DNA of 64,000 nucleotides from Berberis thunbergii (Eukaryota > Streptophyta > Magnoliopsida > Ranunculales > Berberidaceae), in contig QNQO01008316.1 in the NCBI GenBank assembly GCA_003290165.1, forward strand, positions 186,001 to 250,000, read 5' to 3'. A model generated the notes under the pieces. That model saw only the letters and a program-made list of their open reading frames with translations, was not told the origin of the DNA and ran no database searches. The stretch's first letter is position 1. Each line of letters starts with the position of its first letter. Positions 23,901-34,920 of this stretch are shown piece by piece. The translations under genes and the position numbers were made by a program.

Positions 23901-24834
23901 ATCCATGGCCAGAAGAAATAGGGTGATTAAATACCTGTCAAATTAAAAATATTAGGAAGGGTTGAATAAGACCGAGTTAAACGATGGTTTGTGCGGTATT
24001 CACTAGGAGCAATTAATTCATCGAAATGGAAATGAGTTTGAAGAATTATTTCTAACATCAAAAACGAGAAGTAACTAGGTGGAAATCTTGTCAAGATAGA
24101 AAGGCAACCTTTTGAACTTGATGGGGCTACCAAGTTAATCAAAATTGGTATATAATGTAGACCTTGAGTTGGAATAAGAAATGAGGAGGAACTTGGTGGG
24201 ATTCTAACTAATATATGATGAAGATGAATGTGCAGAATAAAACATGTTAGCGAAACAAGAGTTGCTAATATGACTATGCTAGTGTTATATACTAGCCTAT
24301 ATTAGAAGATATGAACGAGAGGTAATGTGGGGAGGATAACTCCGATGGTACATAGTAAGTTGTGGTTTGTCTTCTTTACCTTCTCTAGTTGATGAGAAGT
24401 TGTTCTAAAATGGAAAGTTTTGGACCATCAAAACCCCATCCTATGATTATCAAAACGGTGATCTCCTCATTTGGTAAATCGTTTAGCCAATTGATATCTT
24501 GATCTGAAATGGACTTTTTGACTCTCGTTATTGTGTATAGTTATTCAAGAAAAATCTTTGGAAATTAATTTGAAGGAAATATCCCCTACTAGCTAGTTTC
24601 AAATTTTCAACCCAATTCAACAATAATTTAAGAATCTACAAAACCAGGACAATAGATTATTGAATCTCATCAACAAAGTCAGGACAAAATCTCTTACAAA
24701 CTTGCAGGTTGAAGTTAATCTACTATTAACAAAGTAGACCCATCTAAAAAATGCCATCATGCCAACATCCAAATTTGTTAATATCATACTTGTTCTCCTT
24801 CGTTTTGTCATTTCACTCAATTTTTTCATACCCC
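20996..24834. other. Gene-poor AT-rich DNA
   Basis: No host gene recognised. Minor landmarks are a GTGTATCA/TGATACAC inverted pair near 21060-21085, an 88-codon plus-strand frame at 22439-22705 without known motifs, and several A/T runs. The right edge (about 24780-24837) is the original left neighbourhood of the NECAP promoter before the adjacent insertion. Confidence 0.45.
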
Positions 24835-24898
24835 TAAGAGCATTTCCAATCATCCCCCTAAAATAGCTTTTTTTCATAGAGAAAATCCTCCCTCCAAT

Positions 24899-25714
24899 TT
24901 GGGATGGCAATGGGGCGGATTTCCAGGATATCTGCCCCACCCAAACCGTTTGGAGCAGATTTGGATTTACCTTAACGGATTTTGGGGTGGATTTGGGGAT
25001 CCAAATTATACCTGTCCCAAATTCAGGGTGATACGAATTTAACCACATCCGCCCCACTTAATAGTTAATTCAAATAATAAAATACATGCCATGTGACCGA
25101 TGTTGTATTTAAACTAAAAACTTAAGACTATAGTTGATTCAATGGAAACAAGAAGAATAGAAACATACCCGATCGATCCATAGCGATTTCCTCGTTGATT
25201 GTGATGAGTTTGGATTGTTTGGATCTTCTGATTGATTCAAGCGTTTTCCCTTAGTTCTCTGTTGAAAGGATACAGAAGACAATGCCAAAAATTTTCTCTA
25301 ATACGCATACGCTCAATCGGGGACCCATCCTATTTATAATGCCCATAAGTCACAACCCTTCAACTTACGGGCTGTGAATTTCCAATTCTGCCCCTCATTG
25401 AATTAGAAATTACATCCTTATTTACACCATGTTATTTATTAATACCTTATAGTCCAATACCCCTATTAGATCACATATTTAAATGGATTACACTTTAAGA
25501 TAGCAATACACGTTATATTACATATGTGTGCCCACATTATTGGATTTGTCCAACAATCGACCCTCCCACCCACCCATCTTGTACAAAGAGACCAGGCTTG
25601 TGTCCCCATCATGTGACCATCCCACCCACCACAATTAAAAGTCTAGATCCCTTTTCCTTTATCTTTCTTCAATTTCATACAAAGAGAGGTCTCATTTCAT
25701 CCATCATCACACAC

Positions 25715-25747
<33 letters not shown>

Positions 25748-26480
25748 CCCCATACAGAAAAGAGAAATAACAGAAAAAATAAGAAGTAGCCCCCAACTCT
25801 TCGTAACATCAAACCGTTGTGCATCATCATCATCTTCCTTCAAAAAAAATCATCATCTTCCTTTCTTCTTTGCTATATTCTATCTCAACATTCACAGACC
25901 CCACCGTTTTCTTCACTTTCTTTGGGTATTTTCGCAGGCAGCTCAAAAGCAGCACCAACAACATTGTTGCTCTCTTCAGTGGCACCTATTGAATTGACAA
26001 GGAAGGTGGCTCAAGCGAAAGCTACTACTTCGGTTTTCAAAGAAGAACATAACAGATTAGTAAATCAAATGAAATGAAGTAGATATCATGCAAAAAGATA
26101 GAAGATCAGAATATGATGGGTGGTTTGTGCTTACAATGGACGCCTCTTTTTTTTGTATGCAAAAAAAAAAAAAAAGGCTTAAAGGGAAATAAGGAATGAG
26201 TATTTAGGAAAAGGAAAATACATTGTGTTTTAAATGATAATAAAGGGTTTGACTAGAGTTAGATTGAACATGGAAGGAAGGGAATTTAAATGAAGACACT
26301 TGTGTTGGTTCTGTTCTTCTCACTTCCTCTCCTTATTTATCAGATTTTTTTTCCGGTTAAACGGGCCGTTGGCGATTTTTAAATAAAATCATAAACGGAT
26401 TGGCGGGGTGAATTTGAGGCTCCACTATTCCTGATGAGGCGAGGATGGATTTGCTCAAATTCGCCCCATTGTCATCCCTA
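24899..26480. mobile_element. hAT element with possible gene-derived interior
   Basis: Ends TTGGGATGGCAATGGGGCG on the left and TAGGGATGACAATGGGGCG read inward from the right. The exact 8-bp duplication CCTCCAAT lies at 24891-24898 and 26481-26488. No transposase frame remains. The interior has promoter/5'UTR-like text, a CA microsatellite and a plus-strand frame ending ..VAQAKATTSVFKEEHN.. at 26077, preceded by a good acceptor (TATTTTCGCAG at 25928-25938). That could be a captured exon, but I do not recognise the protein. Confidence 0.85.
25716..25744. repeat. (CA)n microsatellite
   Basis: About 14 CA units, within the hAT element, in a context that looks like a plant 5'UTR. Confidence 0.9.
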
Positions 26481-26488
26481 CCTCCAAT

Positions 26489-26999
26489 CATCCCCCTAAA
26501 ACAATCCCCTATAATAGCTCTACCTCCAACTTCCCCCTAAATTTAGGGGGAAGTTAACCATCCCCTATATCTCATATAATAATAAAATATTCATAATTTT
26601 TAATTTTCTAAATAAAAAATAAAAAATAAATAAATAAATAAAAGTATCTAAATAATAGTATAATTAAAAAGTAATTATTAATAATAATTTAAATAATGAT
26701 AAATAATTAATTAAAAAGTATTAATAGTATAATTAAAAACAAATTAATACTAATTTAAACAAAAGTAATTATTAATTCTAATTTAAATAATAATAAAAGT
26801 ATTAATAGTAATTATTAATAATTTGCCAAATGCTTTCTGGCATCGAAATATAATATTTACCTTTTAATTATACTATTATTTGACATTGAATTTTTTGGCA
26901 TTAATTAATTATACTATTATTAAATAATTATACGATTATTATACTATTATTCATAATATCATTAAATAATTATACTATTATTTGGCATTGACAATTCTT
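26489..26999. other. AT-rich Harbinger-element body with a 29-bp viral seed
   Basis: Short AT repeats (TAATTATACTATTATT, AATAATTAATTAAAAAGTA) dominate. Bases 26820-26848 are identical to pararetroviral pol-region sequence at about 37026-37054, although no other viral sequence surrounds them. TAATTATACTATTATTTGAC plus ATTGAA at about 26866-26891 recurs at about 31360-31385 between two viral segments. Confidence 0.6.
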
Positions 27000-27190
27000 A
27001 CCCAGGAGACTGACCCTAGACTAGGGATACCAAGAGTTATCAAAATAAATTGAAATAATAAAAGACTAGAGGTAAATAGAATAAACAAAGCTTTTAAAAA
27101 CACCGCTAGAGATGTTATACAGGTAGGTACACATTCAGTTAAGTTAGACAAATTCATTTAAAAGTATGAGAAAAGAATATACATATGAAA

Positions 27191-27300
27191 GCTTTTATTC
27201 AAGAAAAGAAAGATTACAGAGGAAACCAGGAATACAAAGATTATATTTCTCTCTAAATTTTGGATGCCTCTCTTCCGAAGAGATGACCTTTTTAAATAAT
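27191..27300 (-). promoter_or_regulatory. Viral segment A: TATA-like and poly(A) signals
   Basis: On the minus strand ATTATTTAAAAAGG (about 27286-27299) is a TATA-like box and GAATAAAAGC (27191-27200) a poly(A) signal about 90-95 nt downstream. Segment D has the same spacing (39921-40032). This fits the terminally redundant pregenomic RNA of pararetroviruses. The tRNA-Met primer site expected further on is reduced to TTGGTATCCCTAG near 27024-27036. Confidence 0.55.
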
Positions 27301-27584
27301 GAAAAGATAAGAAATATCAATTATTGAAAAGATGCGAATACTATTTGCTTTTACTATTCGCTTTAGGAAGTTTTAGTACTGTTGATACTGTTTGCTTTTG
27401 GAAATGTTTGTATTGTTGATTCACGCGTCTTTCAAAAGAGAAAATGTTGTTGGTTGGGGCAGAAAGGTACTTAGTTGTTTTGTAGAGCTGGAAGATGCTT
27501 GATTGATTGTTTGTCCATTTGTAATCATGGCTTCTAGAATCATGATGACTCATAGATGCTCAAGACTGATTGTAGGGACAGGAA

Positions 27585-28793
27585 TTATGCAAGTATCGAA
27601 AAGATGCCAAAGCAATCATCCTCATTGTCGGGAACTATTGGTTCATCGTCTTCGTTTGATCCGTCCATGGAATAGATCAGGGACAAAGTTTCCAACAATT
27701 GAGCTTTTGTAGGTTTGCCTTGAAGTTGTCTTTTGATATGTTGTTTGAGGAGCTTTGCTGGAGAAAATGATTGTAAATGATTCACCCGAGGAGCAGGAGA
27801 AGGATCCTTATTTGAAAAGAATTTTGTGACTGCTTCTTTTGTAACGCTTGAGTGATCAAATTGTGACCACCATTTGACTTTGAATCGGCAACAGAACCAG
27901 AAAGGAGCTTGAGCCGATTGACATGGAGTTGATAGGGTTGTTGAGACATAATCCCAACAACAAATCCATGCGAGATTTAACTTGATGAAGAACCAGAGCG
28001 AAAGAACTTGCTATGAAGGCGGAATGGGAAGATGAAATTTGGACTTGAAAATCTGCCATCCTTCATGAACTAGGGGAGGAAGAATATCTTGTACTGGACC
28101 ATAATTATTCCACCAAGTATGTTGAAACCATAATGGAACTGATTTTGATGAGAACTTCTTACAAAAAAAAAAAAAAAACCAGGAATGAGAACAGTTTGGG
28201 GTAGCGAGAAGGAAAGCTCGAGACCAAGCAAGTTTGTAATCAAGGTAATTGTAAGATTGGAAATTGTAACTGACTGAAAAATTCTTATGGAAACGAAGAT
28301 TTTGTTTCCAATCTGATTCAGACAAGATTTTAAGAATTTGACATTTGGAATGGGTAATCTTTGCGGGATTTGTAGAATCTTTGTAATGAGTAATCAATAC
28401 TAAGTCAAAATCGACCATTATGAACTTATAAAATTAACGAATTTTGAGGATATCAGGTTCCTCAAAATGAGCTATTGGATCAAAACATTGTTTGGCTATT
28501 TGATGAGGTTTTTTGGAGATAGAGTGCAGAATTGGTTCTATCAAAGTGATTGGATCAAGGTTTGATTTTGTAACATAGGGGTTTGTAGTTTTGTTTTGAG
28601 TTTGTGGCTTTGTAAAAGTGGTCATTTCAGAGGTTGTTTTTTCTGCATTTTATAGTGAAGTGTATGGATTTGTAAGGGAAATGACATAAGAAATATGTGC
28701 TTTGAGCTATGAAGCAGAAGGCTTCATAGCATATTGAGCTTTGGATTGTGGTTGTGGTGAGGCAGGAGGATTGGAAGAGGACTGAGAGCTCAT
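27585..28793 (-). pseudogene. Viral ORF2-like protein, segment A
   Basis: The ATG overlaps the polymerase stop as ATGA (28790-28793). The product begins MSSQSSSNPPASPQPQS and the region ends with an acidic DNEDDCFGIF motif near 27597-27626; the same start and end occur in segment D. Between them are stops and frame changes. Aromatic residues are frequent in the middle (a WFQHTWWNNYGPVQDILPP stretch). The function of this ORF in caulimovirids of this type is not known to me. Confidence 0.6.
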
Positions 28794-30345
28794 GGTGACT
28801 TTTGAAGGAATTCTTTTGTTAGGAAATTCGCCAGAGAATTTGATTCTCCTTTTATATATTTGGGTTAAAATCAAAAGCAGACAGTAAACCCTTCCAGCGA
28901 GCAAAAATTTGTTTAGAAACAAGATTTTGAACATCTTTTTGCAAAATTTCTTTTGCAAATTGACAATCAACACGTAATAAAAATTTTGATTTATCAAATC
29001 ATCTTGAAATTTCGTAATAGATAAAACAATTGAAAGTAATTCTTTTTTTACTGTGGAATAATTGGCTTGGGCAGGATTCCAAACACCTGATTGGTATTAG
29101 ACTAATTGTATAGATGTAGAATCAGGGAGACAATGTATTAGAATATCACCATATCCTAAATTGGACGCATTTGTTTCTACTATTTTGAAGGCTTTGGAAT
29201 TTGAAATACCTAGACAAAGAAGACTTTTGGCTTAGGTTTTGACCTGATGGACAATTTGAGTATGGATTGACGTCCATGGATTTGGATTGGTTTTAAGCCT
29301 ATCAAACAAAGGTTTGAGTAAAACCTAAGATTTTTGTAAAAATCTGCAACATAATCTAGAGATCCTAAAAAATGTTGTAATTGATTTTTATATTTGATTT
29401 CATTAGTAAATTTGTCTACAAATTTGATTGACCTAGTGATAGGTATAATTGTACCATGATGAATTTTGTGACTGAGAAAACAGACATTGGTTTGAAATAA
29501 ATCAATTTTTGTTAGAGAAATAACTAATCCATTAGTTTTGATAATTTGAAAAAATTGATACAAATGTTTCCAGTGATCTGCTAAGGATTCAGAAAATATG
29601 AGTATATCATCGATATACACGATTGCAAAATTGGTGAATGAAATGAAGATACCATTCATGATATTCTGGAATTCACTTGGTGTGTTTTTTAGGCCAAAAT
29701 GCATTACGGTCCATTCGTAATGACCAAAAGGATTGAAAGTGATTTTGTAACGATTTTGGGGATAAATATGAATTTTCCAAAATTCAGATTTGAGATCAAA
29801 TTTAGAAAATACCCTAGCTTGGTATAATCTATTGATAAGATCATTTTGTTAGGCATTTGATACCTAATCCATTGTAATGCTTCATTAAGCGGTTTGCTAT
29901 TAATAACTAAGCGAGGAGTTCCACGTTCCAGCTCAGCAGTTTTATTACATACATAAAAAACAGAACAACTCCACGGGGATTTGGCAGAAGTGATTAATTT
30001 CTTAGAAATTAATCCTTGAATTTCAATTTTACAATACTCCATTAACTCAGAGTTCATCTGAATTGGTCGAGCTTTGGTAGGGATCTTAGATTCTTGAAAA
30101 TTTGATTCATATGGTAATCGAACCATATGCTGCTTGCGATGCCAAAAAGCATTGGGCAAATCAGAACAGAGTTCTGCAATCAAATTTTCTCGAAATTGGC
30201 TAATTTGAGTTTGTATTTTGGAATCTTTAAGTTGATTACTAATATGATGATATTGAATTTCTTCTTTTAAGAAATTTAGATGTTGGATTTTTCTATCAAA
30301 AAAGTTAAGAAATAAATTTTATTTTTGATAAAATTTAAGTCTGTA
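28794..30345 (-). pseudogene. Viral reverse transcriptase/RNase H, segment A
   Basis: Two long frames (29704-30183 and 29210-29704) and flanking pieces carry RT signatures: the FAIVYIDDILIFS active-site box (Y-x-D-D) and the TPRLVINSKPLNEA region. RNase H sequence continues leftward to the ATGA junction. The frame breaks at 29704 and again upstream of 28997, so no functional enzyme could be made. The upstream protease is absent. Confidence 0.8.
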
Positions 30346-30419
30346 ACATTGGGCTTGAGAAATAAAGGGAAGATTAGATCTTCACCAAGGATTTTGGTTT
30401 GGATACCAGATTGTAGTTA

Positions 30420-30838
30420 AAAATGAGGTTCCGAGAATCCTCAAATTTGTTGTGTCTACAGTCACGTAATGCGATAAGCGCACACATGTCGAGACCTGAT
30501 CTTGTAAGGGGCTTGATTCCTATTTGAATTAATCTGATATGGATATATTTGTATTGCTGATTTTGTAAAAATTGAAGAGTTTTGGTAGAAAACAATTGTT
30601 TGGATTCAAAAGATCCATCAAGTGGTACCGTCTGTTCGACAATATCAATAAGATCTTCAGATTTTTTAGAAAATATAGATTTTGAGACTTCGTAAATGTT
30701 TTTGTAAGGAACTTCAGGAATTGACCATTTTTGTAAATTATGTTCTACTTCTGGAATTCTAAATTCCAACCTATTTTTTAAATATGGTTTTATTTGCCTA
30801 GAGCTAGAAACTTGGGTAAACTTTGAAAACAAAGACAT
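30420..30838 (-). pseudogene. Viral movement-protein-like start, segment A
   Basis: From ATG at 30836-30838 a frame of about 140 codons contains DIVEQTVPLDGS and a conserved ALIALRDCRHNKFEDS block also found in segments C and D, where 30K-movement-like sequence follows. Here the text ends just after that block and is joined to polymerase sequence, so the movement domain is truncated. The domain call rests on family pattern and on the alignable copies. Confidence 0.62.
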
Positions 30839-31039
30839 GGTGTTTGATGTTTTGACAAGGAAAACTATGAAACATGAACACTGTAACGGGACCACTAGAA
30901 CGGGACCACCTAACCCTCACAGGCCGCGCTATCCTTCACGACTTACACTAAGGCTTCCAACGGTTGTCCAACGCTCCTTAACGACTGACCAACGCTACCT
31001 TGGACTCACTGACAATTACAACGTTTTTTAGGATCTCTA

Positions 31040-31340
31040 AATTATGTTGCACATTTTTACAAAAAATCTCAGGGTTTTACTCAAACATTTGTGTTGATAG
31101 GCTTAAAACCAATGCAAATCCATGGACACCAGCCCATACTCAAATTGTCCATTAGGTCAAAGCCCAAATCAAAAGTCTTCATTGTTTATGTATTTCAAAT
31201 CCCAAAGCCTTCAAAATAGTAGAAACAGATGTGTCCAATTTAGGATATGGTGGTATTCTAAGACAATGTCTCCCTGAATCTACATCTATACAATTAGTCC
31301 GATACCATTCTGGTGTTTGGAATCCTACCCAAGCCTAAAT
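31040..31340 (+). mobile_element. Endogenous caulimovirid segment B (RNase H fragment, inverted to A)
   Basis: About 280 bp of RNase H region (the VETDVSNLGYGGILRQ pattern) on the plus strand. It is highly similar to the reverse complement of segment A at about 29075-29345. It therefore forms an inverted pair with A across about 1.7 kb. It ends at AAGCCTAAATAAT, where AT-rich filler begins. Confidence 0.75.
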
Positions 31341-31440
31341 AATTTTTTGGCATTAAATAATTATACTATTATTTGACATTGAATTAATAGTAAAATTAAT
31401 AATTACTATTAGAAATAATTTGGAAAATTAGAATTAATAA

Positions 31441-32340
31441 TAGATTAATTCAAGTAGGAATTAAGCCTCTTACAAGATCAGGACTTGACACCTGTGCTCT
31501 CTTAGCATTGCGTGACTGTAGGCATAAAAAATTTGAAGATTCTCTGTTAGGAATAGCAGAATTCACCCTAGCCATGGGACCAATATATTTTGATTGTTAC
31601 TAAAATTTCTCCGTTTCTCTCAATGATCCAAACATTTTAGAAACATTAACATTAAGCATTCAAACATCAAGTTTCGACATGTTGCCTAGTTATGAGCCTT
31701 TAGCACTAATATACAAAATTACTTACAAAGCCATGAAGACTCATTTGAATCCCGCGCTCTTCAAGCATCTGAAAAAGGATGCACAATCTTCTTTCAGGCA
31801 AACAAAGAAAAAACCAATGTTATTGTCCCAAAAACAATTAATTGGAATCAAATTACTTTTCCTGTCACCTGGCAAGTTCAATCCCAACCTAGGAAACCTC
31901 CTCCTAGTAGGATAAATCAAATTGTTACATTAGAAGATGGAACTGTGGAATTACACTTATCTGAAGATAGAAAAACTAAAGTTCAATTATCTGATTTTCA
32001 ATCTAGAAGAAGGTCTGGATCATCATTCAGAACTGCACCTACACATATATCTAAGGTTCAAACTTCACCTATGCCACATCTCAATTTAGCAAATCTCGGA
32101 CAAAATCCAAAATTTCCTTAGATTCCTCAACCTGATTATGATTTCCAATCTGAAAATCAAAATGAATCTATCAAATCCCCAACAATCTCTGAGATGGGAG
32201 ACCCTTCGCAGCTAAATGCCCTCTTTACAAAATTTGTATTAGATAAAAAATCAATTAAGAATGAATATAGGCAAAATTATAATTTAACCATGAAGCCTTT
32301 TCACAAAAATATATTCTTGATCAACAACATCTAATAGGAA
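31441..32340 (+). mobile_element. Endogenous caulimovirid segment C (movement-protein region)
   Basis: Direct near-copy of part of segment D (about 32790-33604 and 34205 onward), about 1.33 kb upstream of it. It begins inside the movement-protein region and carries the YKITYKAMKTHL-type 30K block. It has stops of its own and ends at ACATCTAATAGGAA before a T8-G19 homopolymer. Because it lacks the hAT MITE found in D, it preserves the uninterrupted sequence at the MITE site (about 32269-32283). Confidence 0.75.
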
Positions 32341-32367
32341 TTTTTTTTGGGGGGGGGGGGGGGGGGG
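32341..32367. repeat. Poly(T)8-poly(G)19 homopolymer between viral segments
   Basis: Marks the junction between segments C and D. Same T-then-G arrangement as at 18522-18568. Confidence 0.8.
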
Positions 32368-32474
32368 AATAGTTGCGTTGGTCAGCTGTTTTAGCCCTGT
32401 GTAATTCGCAAGGTTGCGTCATTAGGGTAAGGTGGTCCCATTACCTATTTATCCTCGTTTAACCTTGGAACAAA

Positions 32475-34920
32475 ATGTCTTTGTTGTCAAGATCTACCCG
32501 AGCTTCAAGCTCTCAATCCAAAAACCCTAATATCCATAATAGACTAGAATGTAGGATTTTAGAAGTAGAACAAAATCTTCAAAAAATGGTCGATTCCTTT
32601 CAAACAAGTTTATGAAATTTCAAAATCTATATTTTCTCAAAAAACTGAAGATCTAATTGATATTGTAGAAAAAACCATATCGATAGATGGATATTTAGAA
32701 TCCAAACAATTATTTTCAAGTGAGACATTACAATTTCTTCAAAATGAAGGGTACAAGTATATCCATATTGGTTTAATCCAAATAGAAATTAAGCCTCTTA
32801 CACGACCATGACTTGACACCTGTGCTTTCTTAGCATTGCGTGACTGTAGGCATAACAAATTTGAAGATTCTCTATTTTGAATAACAAAATCCACCCTAGC
32901 CATGGATCCAATCTATTTTGATTGTTACCCAAATTTCTCCATTTCTCTCAATGAACCAAACATTTTAGAAACATTAACATTAAACATTCAAACATCAAGT
33001 TTCGACATATTGCCTGGTTCTGAGCCTTTAGCACTAATATACAAAATTACTTACAAAGACATGAAGACTTATTTGAGTCCCCGCGCTCTTCAAGCATCTG
33101 AAAAAGGATACACAATCTTCTTTCAGACAAACAAATAAAAAAACCAGTGTTATTGTTCAAAAAACAATTCATTGAAATCAATTTACTCTTCCTGTCACCT
33201 GAAAAGTTCAATCCCAACCTAGGAAACCTCCTCCTAGTAGGATAAATCAATTACATTAGAAGATGAAATTGTGGAATTACAGTTCTCTAAAGATAGAAAA
33301 AATAAAGTTCAATTATTTGATTTTCAATCTAGATGAACGTCTGAATCATCATTTTCAACTGCACTTACACATATATCTAAGGTTCAAACTTCACATATGC
33401 CACATCTCGATTTAGCAAATCTCAGACAAAATCCAAATTTTCCTCAGATTCCTCAACCTGTTTATGACTTCCAATCTGAAAATCAAAATGAATCTATCAA
33501 ATCCCCAACAATCTATGAGATGGGGGACCCTTCTCAACTAAATGTCATCTTTACAAAATTTGTATTAGATAAAAAATTAATTAAGAATGAATATAGACAA
33601 AATTAGTGTTCTGAAAAGCGCTAGGCGGTGGGCGGGTGGTGAGCAAATGCCTAGTGCCCAGGGGCCTAGGCGCTAGGTTTTATATTATAATTTTAATAAT
33701 TTAGAAGCATAATAATTTATCAATTACATCCAATTTAATGCCAATATACATATGCAAAATTTAAAAACATGAAAAATTAACAATCATGAACAAAATTTAC
33801 TAAAATTCAAATGACTGAAGTTGGTCATGATGGGTACTTTATACAAAGTTGAATTTGTGGACAAATATCCAACCTACTCTTTATTTTTCTTCAAATTGCA
33901 TGAATGACCTCAGTCATGTTTGATAAAGTCTAAATTACTAAAATTGGTACCCGACGGATCATTTGAGAATTCCATTAAGTAATTATCATTTGCTACATTC
34001 AGACATATAATGAATAAAAAAAACAATTAAATTGTTTATTTCCAAAAAGGGGAAAGAAAAATAAAATAAGAACACATCAACCTTATTCAAAAAAAAAAAA
34101 AAAAAAAAAACTCGCCCAGACCCAACCTAGACTGCCCAAACCCCGCCCAGCCATTAATCTGGGCGTTTCTCTAACGCCTAGGCCGTTTTTTAGAACACTG
34201 GGCAAAATTATAATTTAACAAGATATGAAGCCTTTTCACAAAAATATACTCTTGATCAACAACATCCAATAGGAAAATTATTTTACCAATATTGTGAACA
34301 AATCCAAGAAAATATATTATTCTTTACTTGGTACAAATATTTTTTTTTTACCAAGAATCTATACTATCACTAATAAACACAAATTGGCAACTAAAAAATA
34401 ATACCTTTAGAGGAAATCAAGTATTATACTCAAGGCACACATATTTTAGCCTATCCATTAAAAGATTCTACCCAAACAAATATGACAACTCCAAATGGTA
34501 TTTCAAAAATAATTGAACAGAATAATACCAATATTCTACTCACAAAGTTAGTAATATTATAACTCAACAGAACACTATCGACACTTCACAATCAAAACCA
34601 AATACGTATTTTACTCCATCTACAATTGAACAAGATATACTTTCAACCCCTACACATCTTATTGATATAATCAATAAAAAAACTCGCTGCTTTAAAAATA
34701 AATGACATACCATCTACATCAAAACAACTTAATACTATATCACAAAACACTCAGGAGTCAGACGAATATGACTTTCCTACCCAATTGGCAAAACTTAAAA
34801 CCAATCCACTAAAAAGGCAAAGAAAAACAAATTTTAATCAACCATTTCCTACCAATAGGAATTTTTTTCCTCAACCTTCGTTACTAGACATGCAATATGA
34901 AGAAAAATCTTTATAAACTT
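32475..34920 (+). pseudogene. Viral movement-protein region, segment D
   Basis: Starts at an ATG in the same place as segment A. The 30K-type block around MDPIYFDCYPNFSISLNEPN and ALIYKITYKDMKTY (from 32902) is best preserved. Several stops break the frame, and a 597-bp hAT MITE splits it at 33604. The segment after the MITE is asparagine- and glutamine-rich and grades into the coat region, so the right boundary is approximate. Confidence 0.62.
33604..34200. mobile_element. hAT MITE inside the viral sequence (family copy 2)
   Basis: Ends TAGTGTTCTGAAAAGCG and, inward from the right, CAGTGTTCTAAAAAACG. 8-bp duplication GACAAAAT (33596-33603) and GGCAAAAT (34201-34208), one mismatch. GC-rich GCCTAGGCG subterminal zones surround an AT-rich core. 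The empty site is present in viral segment C as GGCAAAATTATAATTTA (from about 32269). It carries no coding sequence. Confidence 0.9.

Larger units (their letters stand above)
27000..31035 (-). mobile_element. Endogenous caulimovirid segment A (minus strand, internally deleted)
   Basis: Reading leftward the order is leader, movement-protein-like start, reverse transcriptase/RNase H, a second ORF, and a non-coding region with TATA and poly(A) signals. That is a Caulimoviridae layout: no LTRs, no integrase and a 30K-type movement domain. The coat-protein and protease region is missing, with the movement segment running almost directly into the polymerase near 30350. Numerous stops and frameshifts show it is defective. 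The two-ORF plan with an ATGA overlap suggests a florendovirus- or petuvirus-like member, which is inference. Confidence 0.82.

Noticed and set aside
24617..25057. 146-codon minus-strand open frame
   Set aside because: It runs across the left end of the hAT element and its target duplication, so it is a chance frame over a transposon border.
25526..25789. 87-codon frame ending in a His-Thr run
   Set aside because: The His-Thr run is the translation of the CA microsatellite within the hAT element.
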